A DNA stretch of 64,000 nucleotides, from assembly GCA_018402545.1 (NCBI GenBank), contig JAGYIL010000001.1:682001-746000 (forward strand), written 5' to 3'. Positions 26,361 through 35,110 of the stretch are shown in pieces; the first letter of the stretch is position 1, and each line of letters starts with the position of its first letter. The DNA comes from Saccharospirillum sp. Its GTDB lineage: Bacteria > Pseudomonadota > Gammaproteobacteria > Pseudomonadales > Natronospirillaceae. The position numbers and the translations under genes were made by a program. The notes below the pieces were generated by a model. The model made no database searches, was not told the origin of the DNA, and saw nothing but the letters and a program-made list of their open reading frames with translations.

Positions 26361-27374
26361 ATGAACCATAACCTGATAAAAGGTGCGGTGAAAACGCTGG
26401 GCACACTGGCAATCGCATCATTGGTCGGTTTCGGCAGCCAGGCGCTGGCGGAGAGTGGCGAGGTAAGTTTCGAAGGTAAAACAGTCAACATTAGCATTCG
26501 GTCCACGCCTGGCGGTGGGTATGACACTCATGGTCGGTTAATGGCCCGACACATTGGCAAGTATTTGCCCGGCAACCCAAACGTTATTCCAGTGAACCGC
26601 CCGGGTGCGGGAGGGGTTGTGGCGGCTAACTATCTCTACAATCAGGCCGCGATTGACGGAACGGATCTGCTGATCGCTGCACGTGAGATTGCACTGGCAG
26701 AACGGCTGGGTGGTCCTGGCATTCGCTATAAAACACTTGAAATGCCAGTACTGGGCAGCCCCATCAGTGAAGCTCGTATCTTGATGACCCGTGGCGACTC
26801 GCCCATCAAAACACTTGAAGATCTGAGAAATGCCAGCGGAACGGTGTTGTTTTCAACCAGTGGTGTAGGTGCAGGGTCGACCCAAATGATTCAGGTGTTG
26901 GAGCAGGCGGGCTACCCGGCTCAGTTTATTACAGGTTACGAGGGCACCAGCGATCAGCTGCTGGCCGCACTGCGAGGCGAAGTTGAAGGCTTCAGCAGCA
27001 CGTACCCGGGGGCAAAGGATCAGGTGGCAGATGAAGGCCTGAATATCATTGCGAAAATCGGTAACCACCCGGATCTGGTCGATGTCCCGGATTTACGCAC
27101 CGTGCTGGAGGGTGATGCACGTGCGGCGGCAAATGTGCTTGCAGTGCCGTTGATTGCAGGCCGTCCGTTCTTTACCGCACCGGGAACACCGCCGGAAGTA
27201 GTAGCGGTTTTGCGCGAAGCGTTTCGACTGACAACTGAAGACCCGGATTACATCGACGAACTTTCCCGCTCAGGTGATGAAGTCGGTTTTACCGACCCGG
27301 CAGAAATTGAAGAATTGTACCGGGAAATATTCAATGCGTCCGATGCGGTATTGGAACTCTTCCAAGAGGATTAA
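26361..27374 (+). CDS. tctC: TTT periplasmic binding protein TctC (TTT1)
   Basis: A 337-residue Bug-fold protein with signal peptide to SQALA (cleavage about residue 30). The start ATG 26361 follows GAGGAGAAAG. The mature N-terminus has the ligand loop ISIRSTPGGGYDTHGRLMARH and the NRPGAGGVVAANYLYN motif. It captures a carboxylate in the periplasm for TctAB. Here tctC lies after tctAB, unlike TTT2 and TTT3, where it comes first. It has little obvious similarity to the other two TctC proteins beyond family motifs, suggesting different ligands. Confidence 0.92.
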   Translation: MNHNLIKGAVKTLGTLAIASLVGFGSQALAESGEVSFEGKTVNISIRSTPGGGYDTHGRLMARHIGKYLPGNPNVIPVNRPGAGGVVAANYLYNQAAIDGTDLLIAAREIALAERLGGPGIRYKTLEMPVLGSPISEARILMTRGDSPIKTLEDLRNASGTVLFSTSGVGAGSTQMIQVLEQAGYPAQFITGYEGTSDQLLAALRGEVEGFSSTYPGAKDQVADEGLNIIAKIGNHPDLVDVPDLRTVLEGDARAAANVLAVPLIAGRPFFTAPGTPPEVVAVLREAFRLTTEDPDYIDELSRSGDEVGFTDPAEIEELYREIFNASDAVLELFQED

Positions 27375-27493
27375 TACTGGAAATACCTAACGTGCGGGCG
27401 GCATCTGTTCGTGCCGTTCCGCCACTTCCTTCAGTCAGTAATTATCCTTTAAAGCAGTGACTGTCACTCGTCTCGTTCAGTCAGGAGAGAACC

Positions 27494-29155
27494 ATGCACG
27501 ACGAGCATTCGTATACCTCCGGCGCTCATACACACCACGCACATGATTATTCCGATGGTCACCACCACGGTCATACGCATCAGAAGGGCCCGAATCAGTG
27601 GCATGATCATGATCACGATCATCACCTGCCTGAAGAGGAGGTATCGCTGGAAGACAACCCGCTCTGGCAGAGAGATAATGTTATTCTTTGGAGTGTTGGT
27701 ATTGACATCGGCTCTGCCGGTACACAAATCCTGTTCAGCCGTGTTCAATTGCAACGACAGGCTGCTGAGTTGTCGAGCCGTTATATTGTGATTGACCGTG
27801 AAACCTATTATGCATCTCCGGTTAGTCTCACACCCTACCGCAGTGATACCCTGATAGATGACCGGGCACTGGGTGCACTCGTTGACCAGGCCTACCATGA
27901 AGCCAAGGTCAGGCCGGAAGATATCGACACCGGCGTGGTTATTTTAACCGGGGAAGCGCTGCGTCGTGAAAACGCGCCACGGATTGCCCGCATACTGTCC
28001 GAGAAGTGCGGTGACCTTGTGTGCGCAACGGCGGGTCATCATATGGAAGCCCGCCTGGCAGCCTTCGGTTCCGGTGCGGCACGTGCTTCATTTGACCGTA
28101 ATGAGCGAATATTGAACATCGATATTGGGGGCGGTACGACCAAGCTTAGCCTGATCGACAATGGGAAAATTCTGTCAACCGGCGCTGTTCATGTTGGCGG
28201 TCGACTGCTGGCTGTTTCCGATGAGGGCGTACTGGAACGCCTTGACCCGGCTGGTCGTAGCCACGCTTTGCGAGCAGGTTTCGACTGGCGGGTAGGCGAT
28301 TGGGTAACGGATGAACAACTGGATCGGGTTGCCGAATGCATGGCCGATACGCTGGTTGAAGCGTTGCTGAACAGTAACTCGGAATCTGTTGGTGATTTCT
28401 ACCTGACCGACATACTGGCATCAAACGATCTGTTGGCAGCAAACAGCGTTGTCTTTTCGGGCGGTGTTGCCGAGTTCTTTTATGGCCGAGAGCGTCGGGA
28501 CTTTGGCGACTTGGGAAGACGCCTGGGTGAGGCCTTGCGCCGCCGGGTGGACAACAAAACGCTGCCATGGCATTTGCTTGAAGACAGCCAGGGCATTCGT
28601 GCAACCGCTCTTGGTGCCTCTGAATACACCACACAATTGTCGGGTAATACCTGCTTCCTGACGGATGCTGAAAACCTTGTTCCGCGTCGTAATCTGCAGG
28701 TTATCAAGCCTGAGTTTACCTTGGATGAAGAGGTGGAGGCAGCCGGTATTGCACGCACCATTGCTAACCATCTGAACACCTATGAGGCTGAGACTCTGGG
28801 CGATGACCTGGTGCTGGCGCTAACCTGGCAAGGTCCTCCCCGGTACCAGCGACTGCTGGCCTTTGCCCGGGGTATCAGTGATGGTCTGGCCAGTCGTATC
28901 AGGCAGGGCAAGGCACTGTACCTGGTGTTGGATGATGATGTCGCCATGACATTGGGGCAAATATTGCGCAACGACCTGAATATCACCAATCCGATTCTGG
29001 TTATAGATGGTATTCGTCTGGCGGAATTTGACTATATCGATATTGGTCGGGTTCGTCAGCCATCCGCCACCTTGCCGGTAACGATCAAGTCCCTGATATT
29101 CAATGACACACTGGGCTCGGTCAAACCGGAACGCATTCATCATCGGGTGACATGA
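27494..29155 (+). CDS. eutA: EutA-like ethanolamine ammonia-lyase reactivase with His-rich N-terminus
   Basis: A 553-residue protein. The ASKHA-type ATPase core resembles E. coli EutA (467 residues): VGIDIGSAGTQILFSR, LNIDIGGGTTKLSLID, HVGGRLL, VVFSGGVAEF and C-terminal DYIDIG...LPVTIKSLIF. EutA reactivates the adenosylcobalamin enzyme EutBC by exchanging damaged cofactor. EutB, EutC and all other eut genes are absent here. The first 50 residues are an extra His-rich tail with about 16 histidines (HTHHAH, HHHGHTH, HDHDHDHH), likely metal binding. It closes the cupin/TTT1 operon. A new client protein, or a moonlighting ATPase, is likely. Confidence 0.88.
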   Translation: MHDEHSYTSGAHTHHAHDYSDGHHHGHTHQKGPNQWHDHDHDHHLPEEEVSLEDNPLWQRDNVILWSVGIDIGSAGTQILFSRVQLQRQAAELSSRYIVIDRETYYASPVSLTPYRSDTLIDDRALGALVDQAYHEAKVRPEDIDTGVVILTGEALRRENAPRIARILSEKCGDLVCATAGHHMEARLAAFGSGAARASFDRNERILNIDIGGGTTKLSLIDNGKILSTGAVHVGGRLLAVSDEGVLERLDPAGRSHALRAGFDWRVGDWVTDEQLDRVAECMADTLVEALLNSNSESVGDFYLTDILASNDLLAANSVVFSGGVAEFFYGRERRDFGDLGRRLGEALRRRVDNKTLPWHLLEDSQGIRATALGASEYTTQLSGNTCFLTDAENLVPRRNLQVIKPEFTLDEEVEAAGIARTIANHLNTYEAETLGDDLVLALTWQGPPRYQRLLAFARGISDGLASRIRQGKALYLVLDDDVAMTLGQILRNDLNITNPILVIDGIRLAEFDYIDIGRVRQPSATLPVTIKSLIFNDTLGSVKPERIHHRVT

Positions 29156-29247
29156 ATTGCATCGATCTGCTCGTTTACATCGACCAGGTCGTGACAAAAC
29201 AGTGTATTTGGTGGGTTTTCTGACTTCTAATGTGGTCGCTGATTGAT

Positions 29248-29289
29248 GCAAAGCCCCGAGGGTCCGTTATTGGATCGCCGGGGCTTTGC
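29248..29289. terminator. Terminator between convergent operons
   Basis: A perfect 11-base stem GCAAAGCCCCG / CGGGGCTTTGC with an approximately 20-base loop lies between eutA and the convergent hydrolase gene. It has no long T tract on the plus strand, but the GC-rich stem supports bidirectional termination. Confidence 0.65.
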
Positions 29290-29346
29290 TCAGGCACACC
29301 TTTTCGAGTCGGGAAAGGAGCTCATTTGCCGGTCACCCCGAGCAGG

Positions 29347-29985
29347 TCAGGCGAGCAGCGCTTTGATTTCGCTTACCGTACGCACACGCGACATTCTGGG
29401 GAAGATTCGTTGCATGAATTGATCGTGGTTGTCGGTTTCATTTGAGGTGCAGGCGTCGCTGGCAATAACCAGGTTAAAGTCCAGATCACGCGCGGCATAA
29501 GCGGTACTGGCAATCCCGACATCAGTCGAGCCACCGGCCAAAATCAGTGTATCGATACCTCGCGTCCTAAGCGCCAGTTCCAGGTAGGTTTGTAAAAACG
29601 CACTCCACCGGTATTTGGGAATCAGGTAGTCTTCCCGGTTGGGTGCCAGTTCATCAATGGTGTTAGCCTCCCAGGAGCCACCGGCAACGACGGGTTTGAG
29701 TTCCGGCGGTGCGTTCAAATCCAACCGGGACAGCCGGTTGTTGGTATCACGCAAGGTGTGGGCCGTTGTTGCATTGTCCGCTCTGTGGTTGGCCTGAGCA
29801 TAGGCCACCATCATGTTTTTCTCACGTACCGCACCGAGTAAATCGGAGGCGGCGGCTACCACGGGAATGTACCTGGGTTTTATGGTGCGGTCGGCATCTT
29901 TCACATGCCCATTGAGTAAATCAAAGAGCAGCAATGCCGTTCGGGCCGGGTTTATTGCAGGCTCTGGTTTGCGTAGAGTTGTCAT
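29347..29985 (-). CDS. Isochorismatase-family protein lacking the catalytic cysteine
   Basis: A 212-residue alpha/beta hydrolase-like protein of the isochorismatase/cysteine hydrolase fold. Aspartate D22 (LLLFDLLNGH) and lysine K124 (IPKYRWSAF) of the catalytic triad are present. The cysteine expected in the T-x-V-C-V-x-S-T-A motif is replaced: the sequence is STDVGIASTAYAA, with glycine at 157 (codon GGG). It may be catalytically inactive or use another mechanism. It is the distal gene of the leftward operon that begins with the Rieske oxygenase. Its substrate in the pathway is unknown. Confidence 0.8.
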   Translation of the reverse strand: MTTLRKPEPAINPARTALLLFDLLNGHVKDADRTIKPRYIPVVAAASDLLGAVREKNMMVAYAQANHRADNATTAHTLRDTNNRLSRLDLNAPPELKPVVAGGSWEANTIDELAPNREDYLIPKYRWSAFLQTYLELALRTRGIDTLILAGGSTDVGIASTAYAARDLDFNLVIASDACTSNETDNHDQFMQRIFPRMSRVRTVSEIKALLA

Positions 29986-29986
29986 G

Positions 29987-30847
29987 TTAATACAGCCCTC
30001 CTTTCTCAGGTGGTAATGCGGTTAAGTGCCAGCCCAGGTAGTCGGCTTCTGCCCCGTGCAACAGTTCTCTCACCATGTCTTTATCGAGTCGCTTGACGAG
30101 TTGGTCGACCTGTCCAAACAAGGGCATCGGTATATCACCGGCCTGAGCCATGTCGAGTGCCAGGTCCATGTCTTTTTCGTGCCAGGTAAAGCGGGTTGAA
30201 TCCCAGCGGCGCAGGGTGCCATTCTCGGCAGGGCATTCCAGCAAGACTTCACGCATGCGTTGCGCATTGATGCCATAGCGTTTTGCCAGCAACAACACTT
30301 CGTAGTTGGCGACGCAATGGGCCCAGTGCATCATGTTGTTGCAGGCTTTGCCAATCTGGCCAGCGCCTACCGGGCCAATGTGATGCACTGCCCGGCTGTA
30401 GCAGTCCAGAACCGGACGAACGGTCTCGATGTCGGCATCGCTGCCGCCGCAGAGGCTTGCTAGAGTGCCTTCACGCGCACCGACGCGGCCGAAACACACG
30501 GGGGCATCCACAAAGCCAAAGCCACGCTCACGACAGGTTTTCGCCAGTGCTTGCATGGTTTTCGGGCCGTTGGTGGCCGTTATGACAATGACACTGCCGG
30601 CGTCACCGTTTTCCAGAATCTCGCTCGTAACCTGCTCCGATTGCTCATCGGTAGCCACCATAACGATATGCACCTTTGCATGGGCGACGGCACTGGCCAG
30701 CGTATCGTATACATTGACGCCCAGGGCGGCTGCGGCGTTTCTGCGCTCAGGGTCAATATCAAACCCGGTGACGGTAAAACCGCCGGCGACAACGTGACCG
30801 GCTATATCGTGGCCCATATCACCCAGGCCAATTAAACTGACGTTCAT
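29987..30847 (-). CDS. 3-Hydroxyisobutyrate dehydrogenase-family NAD(P) oxidoreductase
   Basis: The 286-residue protein starts at ATG 30847, with AGGAGA upstream. The beta-hydroxyacid dehydrogenase motifs are complete: N-terminal LIGLGDMGHDIAGH (GXGXMG), the DAPVCFGRVGAREGTLASLCGG substrate region, and GPVGAGQIGKACNN with catalytic lysine K167. Such enzymes oxidise or reduce 3-hydroxyacids, including tartronate-semialdehyde-type products. Its position next to a class II aldolase operon suggests processing of a short hydroxy-oxo acid released from the substrate. Specificity cannot be read from the sequence. Confidence 0.87.
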   Translation of the reverse strand: MNVSLIGLGDMGHDIAGHVVAGGFTVTGFDIDPERRNAAAALGVNVYDTLASAVAHAKVHIVMVATDEQSEQVTSEILENGDAGSVIVITATNGPKTMQALAKTCRERGFGFVDAPVCFGRVGAREGTLASLCGGSDADIETVRPVLDCYSRAVHHIGPVGAGQIGKACNNMMHWAHCVANYEVLLLAKRYGINAQRMREVLLECPAENGTLRRWDSTRFTWHEKDMDLALDMAQAGDIPMPLFGQVDQLVKRLDKDMVRELLHGAEADYLGWHLTALPPEKGGLY

Positions 30848-30860
30848 GAGAAGTCTCCTG

Positions 30861-31367
30861 TCAGATAAGTCGTTCGAGAAGTGCACCTGCGATAACAACA
30901 AGTGCACCGGCGAGTAAGGGTAGCGGGAAAGCGACCAGTAGCCTCAGGCGCACAAATGAACCGCCGAGCAGCGGCACTTCGTAAATCACCACACGGTGCA
31001 GGGCAAAGATGGTCCAGGCGGTAATGAAGGCTACCAGCCCGGCGGTTGATGCACCGGCATTGGCGAAGGAGGCGGCCATGGAAAACACCACGACGGGTGC
31101 TGCGGGAATGAGCAAACCGGTCAGGGTGCCTACCAGAATGGCAATCCAGGGCGAGTTGTCGCTCAGATAGTTACTGATGATTTGCTCCGGGATAAGCCTG
31201 ACAATAAAAGCGGCTGCAACCATGGCGACCAGCAGCCGTGGCACCAGAATAATAAATTGTTCAAACGCCCGGGTAAGCCCGGTACGCAGTGTGCCATCAG
31301 CCCGCTGTATCGAATAGACAATCAGCACCACCGGTATGATGTAGAGCAGCAGTAAGGCAACATTCAT
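30861..31367 (-). CDS. Half-size permease-like membrane protein B
   Basis: A 168-residue protein with about five TM segments. It contains IISNYLSDNSPWIAILVGTLTGLLIPAAPVVVFSMA and FITAWTIFALHRVVIYEVPLLG. These resemble half of the DUF318/ArsP-type permease fold. The next gene upstream encodes a protein with the parallel pattern, so the two are probably halves of one heterodimeric permease. They overlap by four bases (ATGA). Function and substrate are unknown; anion or metal transport is possible. Confidence 0.65.
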   Translation of the reverse strand: MNVALLLLYIIPVVLIVYSIQRADGTLRTGLTRAFEQFIILVPRLLVAMVAAAFIVRLIPEQIISNYLSDNSPWIAILVGTLTGLLIPAAPVVVFSMAASFANAGASTAGLVAFITAWTIFALHRVVIYEVPLLGGSFVRLRLLVAFPLPLLAGALVVIAGALLERLI

Positions 31368-31996
31368 GGTCGCTCCTCCAGATGATCCAGATCATCCTCA
31401 TCCGGGGGGAGCTGACTGGCTTTGTCGGGGTCTGTCTTGAGTGTCAGCACGATGGGTATGCGTCGTGCGATGAGGCCGGCGATGATGGGCAAGGGCAGGC
31501 TCGCGAGTATGCGTACCATCGTGAACTCAGGGCCCATCAGCGGTAGATCCCACATGATGGTGCGCTGCAAGCCCAGGGTTGCCCAACTGGTGATGAAGGC
31601 AATCAAGATGCCCCGGTCGGCACCGGCTGCCGCTAGCACGGCCAGTAACGGAAAGGCCGACGAAGGCCCGCCCAGGGTTATTACGCCGGCAATGGTGGCA
31701 AAGACGAGCCCCATAAGGCCGGTGCTGCGACCGACAAACCGAGACAGCGTTTCACGCGGTAACAACACCCAGATCATCCCGGCCATGGTCAGCGCGGCCA
31801 GTATTCTGGGCATCATGCCGAGTGCACTGGCGAGGCTGTCGTAACCAGTAGAATAAAAACTATCAGGTCCCTGAAAGTAATACACAACTGCACCAGTAGC
31901 GGCGGCAATGGCTGCAAAGGCCCAAAAGCTGACACCGATGCCTTCCGCCAGCAGAGCTTTAAGCCAGCGCCGCTGCTCCTGATTCAGTTTGCGCAT
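31364..31996 (-). CDS. Half-size permease-like membrane protein A
   Basis: A 210-residue protein with about six TM segments and an acidic cytoplasmic tail (QLPPDEDDLDHLEE). The segment FITSWATLGLQRTIMWDLPLMGPEFTMVRILASLPLP aligns with FITAWTIFALHRVVIYEVPLLGGSFVRLRLLVAFPLP in the partner at 30861-31367, indicating an ancient duplication. It starts 15 bases after the His-tailed protein gene. The pair looks like a split DUF318/ArsP-type permease. The substrate is not known. Confidence 0.65.
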   Translation of the reverse strand: MRKLNQEQRRWLKALLAEGIGVSFWAFAAIAAATGAVVYYFQGPDSFYSTGYDSLASALGMMPRILAALTMAGMIWVLLPRETLSRFVGRSTGLMGLVFATIAGVITLGGPSSAFPLLAVLAAAGADRGILIAFITSWATLGLQRTIMWDLPLMGPEFTMVRILASLPLPIIAGLIARRIPIVLTLKTDPDKASQLPPDEDDLDHLEERP

Positions 31997-32011
31997 GGCC
32001 CGGTTCCCAAT

Positions 32012-32446
32012 TCAGTCGTGGTGATGCCCGTGATGGTGATGATGCCCATGGTGATGGTGGTGACCATGGTCTTCAATTTCAGTGACCATCGCCTCGGCCT
32101 GATTCATGCCTTCCAGCAAGGCCTCCATCATCGCTTTCATGGGGTTGGCATCCGCCGGTATCTGACCTGCCAGAAAACCCGCCAGTCGTGAAAAGACGAC
32201 GGCCTGGCTGAATACGCCGTCCATGCGTTCGCCGGCGGGAATGTGGACAGCATCGGTCAGGCTGCGTGTCAGGGCCGCATTGAACAGGGTATCCATATAG
32301 GCTGCCCTGGCGCGCGGATCCATAGGCTGTTGGTTGCCCTGTTTAAGACTGTGTTCTGGGGTGATGCCCAGTTGGCTGGTTGTTGCCAGCAGTCGCTCAA
32401 AGAGCTGATCGTCCAACGGATCGTCGTGTTCAAAATCACCGCACAT
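32012..32446 (-). CDS. Small protein with C-terminal polyhistidine tail
   Basis: A 144-residue protein. The body is acidic and helical with no known domain that could be recognised. The last 20 residues are almost all histidine with a few Gly/Asp (GHHHHHGHHHHHGHHHD), a natural metal-binding tail like those of nickel or zinc storage chaperones. It precedes the split permease pair by 15 bases. Together with the CobW GTPase, NicO permease and His-rich EutA it suggests metal delivery is important in the island. The repeat of CAC/CAT codons is coding, not a microsatellite. Confidence 0.75.
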   Translation of the reverse strand: MCGDFEHDDPLDDQLFERLLATTSQLGITPEHSLKQGNQQPMDPRARAAYMDTLFNAALTRSLTDAVHIPAGERMDGVFSQAVVFSRLAGFLAGQIPADANPMKAMMEALLEGMNQAEAMVTEIEDHGHHHHHGHHHHHGHHHD

Positions 32447-32485
32447 GGCAGGACTCCTGTAGTGGGATCAGTAATGCTGTGTGCA

Positions 32486-33169
32486 TCACTGAAGGTTGTA
32501 TTTGGCTTTGAAAAAGCCCCAGCATTTTTCATAGAGTGCGCGCTTTGACAAACCTTTGCGACTGCCTTCTATTTCCGCTTCAGAAAATACGTAGGCGCCG
32601 CCGAGTGGCGCACAACGGACTTGACGTTCGGCATTCATTTCAAGATAGATGGCCAGCACGGCGGCTTCCAGTAAGTCCTCAGCTACCGTCACGCAGCCGT
32701 GGGCTTTCATTAATGCGGCTTTGCCGTCACCCAGTTGTTCAACCACGGCGGAGGCCGTTTCAGTGTTGCTGATTGAACGGGGACTGTCGAAGACGGGAAC
32801 ATTCCCCGGCACGGCGCCTTGCGGGAAAACGACTTTATAGGGTTCACCGGCACTGGTTAACAGGGTTGACCATTCCGGGTGCCCGTGAACGACCGCTTTG
32901 ACATCGGGGCGCGCGCGATACACCGCCAGGTGCAGGGCCATTTCATTCGGGGGGCGCAACTGATCTTCATCCACACTGCCGTCCGCATTCACGGTGACCA
33001 GGTCGGCGGTCGTCAATGCGCAGCGAAGGGAATCGGCGCTGTTGATCAGGATGCGACCGTCATCCAGCCGGATACTGGCGTGGCCATTGAAGTCAATGAC
33101 ACCGTACCGTTCAAGCAGGTGCACGGTGGTAATCAGAGTCTGTTCGGGAGTCTGGCTGGTTGACGTCAT
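32486..33169 (-). CDS. Class II aldolase/adducin family protein
   Basis: The protein has 227 residues from ATG 33169 (GGAGGC lies upstream); a longer reading to 33274 overlaps the previous gene and is rejected. The zinc site is clear: VVHGHPEW (H95, H97) plus a later histidine in LMKAHGCV, and the catalytic acid in PPNEMALH (E76). Family members split or epimerise phosphorylated sugars or cleave hydroxy-oxo acids with metal. In this operon it may cleave a ring-opened or side-chain intermediate. The substrate is unknown. Confidence 0.88.
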   Translation of the reverse strand: MTSTSQTPEQTLITTVHLLERYGVIDFNGHASIRLDDGRILINSADSLRCALTTADLVTVNADGSVDEDQLRPPNEMALHLAVYRARPDVKAVVHGHPEWSTLLTSAGEPYKVVFPQGAVPGNVPVFDSPRSISNTETASAVVEQLGDGKAALMKAHGCVTVAEDLLEAAVLAIYLEMNAERQVRCAPLGGAYVFSEAEIEGSRKGLSKRALYEKCWGFFKAKYNLQ

Positions 33170-33189
33170 GGAAGCCTCCGTCGTTAAGT

Positions 33190-33663
33190 TCAGGCGCGCA
33201 GGGCGCGCAACGATTCGATCAGCGTATCGGTGTCGGTATCGGTGACCAGCGATACGGTGACACGTCGGGTGCAAGCAAGCACCGGGTTAATATCCGTGTC
33301 GTCAGGTTGCCCAAGTACATAACCGGACGTCATGATGCGACGCCTTGAACAGGCTTCACCTATCGTCTCAATCGCCTCAATGTCGCTGTCTGAGGTGATC
33401 AGCAACACCACGACGTCGAGTTGATCCAGGGCGTCATCGAGTACGACCTGGTGTGCATCCTGCCCGTTGTAAAGCTCAAGATGCCCAGCGGTGTAAAGGC
33501 CCATTGCTGTGTTGTTCCAGCTCAGCTGCTGCAATTCGGCAAGGGGTGTAAGAGCCTGTTTGCCCAGGGCCAATACGAGTGTCTTGCGACCTTTTGAATT
33601 GGGTTGGGCGATACGAAACCGGCTTTCCGCGGCCGAGGTTGCCCGCATGGACTGGGTTATCAT
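33190..33663 (-). CDS. Hypothetical protein, 157 residues
   Basis: Not recognised. The ATG at 33663 has GGAG at eight bases. The centre shows an alternating alpha/beta pattern (KTLVLALGKQALTPLAEL, LDVVVLLITSDSDIEAIETIGEACSRR, RVTVSLVTDTDTDTLIESL), like a Rossmann-type or nucleotide-binding small domain, but no P-loop or glycine motif is present. It sits between the Rieske oxygenase and class II aldolase genes and is presumably co-transcribed. A GC-rich hairpin lies just upstream. Confidence 0.65.
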   Translation of the reverse strand: MITQSMRATSAAESRFRIAQPNSKGRKTLVLALGKQALTPLAELQQLSWNNTAMGLYTAGHLELYNGQDAHQVVLDDALDQLDVVVLLITSDSDIEAIETIGEACSRRRIMTSGYVLGQPDDTDINPVLACTRRVTVSLVTDTDTDTLIESLRALRA

Positions 33664-33699
33664 GGTGCCATCTCCTGCATCCGATAGCGCTTGAAAACA

Positions 33700-33718
33700 G
33701 GGCCGGCCTTGCCGGCCC
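33700..33718. terminator. Intercistronic hairpin downstream of Rieske oxygenase gene
   Basis: GGGCCGGC-CTT-GCCGGCCC forms a stable stem in the 63-base gap after the Rieske gene. No T run follows on the minus strand, so it may attenuate or stabilise the oxygenase message. A related hairpin occurs at 48559-48579. Confidence 0.45.
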
Positions 33719-33726
33719 CGGTGTCC

Positions 33727-35013
33727 TCAGACCGAAGTATGGGGAACACCTCTGCGTGCCTTGAGATCCTCAGCACAAGCTGTTTCAAACGCCTGATCCC
33801 TGGGCAGTACAACCGAGACCGAGCGCACTTTATGATCTTCAGGCTGAACACCCGGAGGTTGCTGGTCTTTGTCGCGCAGGGCGATAGCCGCTTTGCGCAA
33901 CATCTGCCGTGCCATGATGATGCCGTTGTCGGTAGACACCAGGTTTTCCCGGGTGCGATCGATGATCGGTCCCATGCTTTCCTGAAGGGAGGAGTCCTGA
34001 ATGGCAATACCCTCCACACCACTGTAGGTCCGACCTTCTTTTTGGGCCTGGCGGTCTATCAGATAGTCGTTCGTCTTGTTGGCTTTAGGGATGTAGGTGC
34101 CCGGTACGTATTCGCAGTGAATGCCCTTACCGGCTTCCATCGCTTCGCGTTCTGCAGCCGACAATGCCCGGTTGGGATGGTAGTCGAAACTCCAGGCCCA
34201 GCAATTTTCGTCATCAATGGGAATCCAGAAATGGCCATGAACCGGGTGGTCACCGCGTGGGGGTACCATGGTGAAACAAGGCATGATCCAGGGCGTGATA
34301 CGCCAGTAGTACTGTTCGTTTTCGGCGTTGCGGCGTGCACCAACCCACAGGCCGGAATTATGTTTGGCGACTTCGAAGAACGGCATTTTGTCAGCGAGGT
34401 TATACTGGTTGCCCTTGGCACCCTTGAACAACGGATCGGTGTTCAGGTTGCCGCTGTGCAGGAAAGAGACATGGCTTGAATCAATGCCGCCTTCCATTGC
34501 CTGAAGCCAGTTGCTTTCCTGGAATCGTTTTGAGGTATAGGTTTGTTCGGCGGGCACGACGGCAAACTCATATTCGGGCGGTGCCGGTTGTAAGTCTTTT
34601 GGCCCCATGTAGGTCCATAAAATGTCGCCAACCTTGATCAGCGGATAGGCCTGCAGTTTGATCTTCTCACAAAAACCGCTTTCCGCCGGCTCCGAGGGTA
34701 CATCGATGCAATTGCCGTCAACGTCGTATTTCCAGCCATGATAAGGGCAACGCAAACCCCCTTCTTCGTTGCGTCCGAACCAGAGAGAGACCCCCCGGTG
34801 CGCGCAGAATTCATCCATCAAGCCATAGCGGCCATTGCTGTCACGAAACGCAATCATGCGCTCAGAGAGCAGTTTTACGCGCACTGGCGGGCAATCGTCT
34901 TCAGGCAATTCCTCAGCCAGCAGGGCGGGTAACCAGTACCGGCGGAACAGGTCGCCCATGGGCGTGCCTGGGCCGGTTTGGGTAAGCAATTCATTAACTT
35001 CTGTGCGGAGCAT
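33727..35013 (-). CDS. Rieske non-haem iron oxygenase, phthalate 4,5-dioxygenase-like
   Basis: The 428-residue protein starts at ATG 35013 with AGGAGGACA upstream. The Rieske cluster ligands are C70/H72 (CAHRG) and C89/H92 (CPYHGW). The mononuclear iron site is in MEGGIDSSHVSFLHSGN (H181, H186). Its length and N-terminal layout match class IA oxygenases such as phthalate 4,5-dioxygenase, which hydroxylate aromatic acids. Electrons would come from the Rieske ferredoxin and flavin reductase encoded divergently from the same control region. It heads a leftward operon of aldolase, dehydrogenase and hydrolase genes. Exact substrate and reaction (dioxygenation, monooxygenation or demethylation) are not fixed by sequence. 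Confidence 0.88.
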   Translation of the reverse strand: MLRTEVNELLTQTGPGTPMGDLFRRYWLPALLAEELPEDDCPPVRVKLLSERMIAFRDSNGRYGLMDEFCAHRGVSLWFGRNEEGGLRCPYHGWKYDVDGNCIDVPSEPAESGFCEKIKLQAYPLIKVGDILWTYMGPKDLQPAPPEYEFAVVPAEQTYTSKRFQESNWLQAMEGGIDSSHVSFLHSGNLNTDPLFKGAKGNQYNLADKMPFFEVAKHNSGLWVGARRNAENEQYYWRITPWIMPCFTMVPPRGDHPVHGHFWIPIDDENCWAWSFDYHPNRALSAAEREAMEAGKGIHCEYVPGTYIPKANKTNDYLIDRQAQKEGRTYSGVEGIAIQDSSLQESMGPIIDRTRENLVSTDNGIIMARQMLRKAAIALRDKDQQPPGVQPEDHKVRSVSVVLPRDQAFETACAEDLKARRGVPHTSV

Positions 35014-35110
35014 TGTTGTTGTCCTCCTGCCGCTCAGTGGTAGCCACACCTTGTAAAGTTGGGGTGGCCAATAGGCGGTGACCGGGTCTTTTGGGCTGTT
35101 TTTGTATTTG

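Noticed and set aside
32012-32090. Tandem repeat or CRISPR-like array
   Set aside because: The repetitive bases are CAC/CAT codons of a coding polyhistidine tail with no spacer structure.
33170-33274. Longer N-terminus of the class II aldolase
   Set aside because: It runs into the upstream hypothetical gene; ATG 33169 has a good ribosome-binding site and standard family length.
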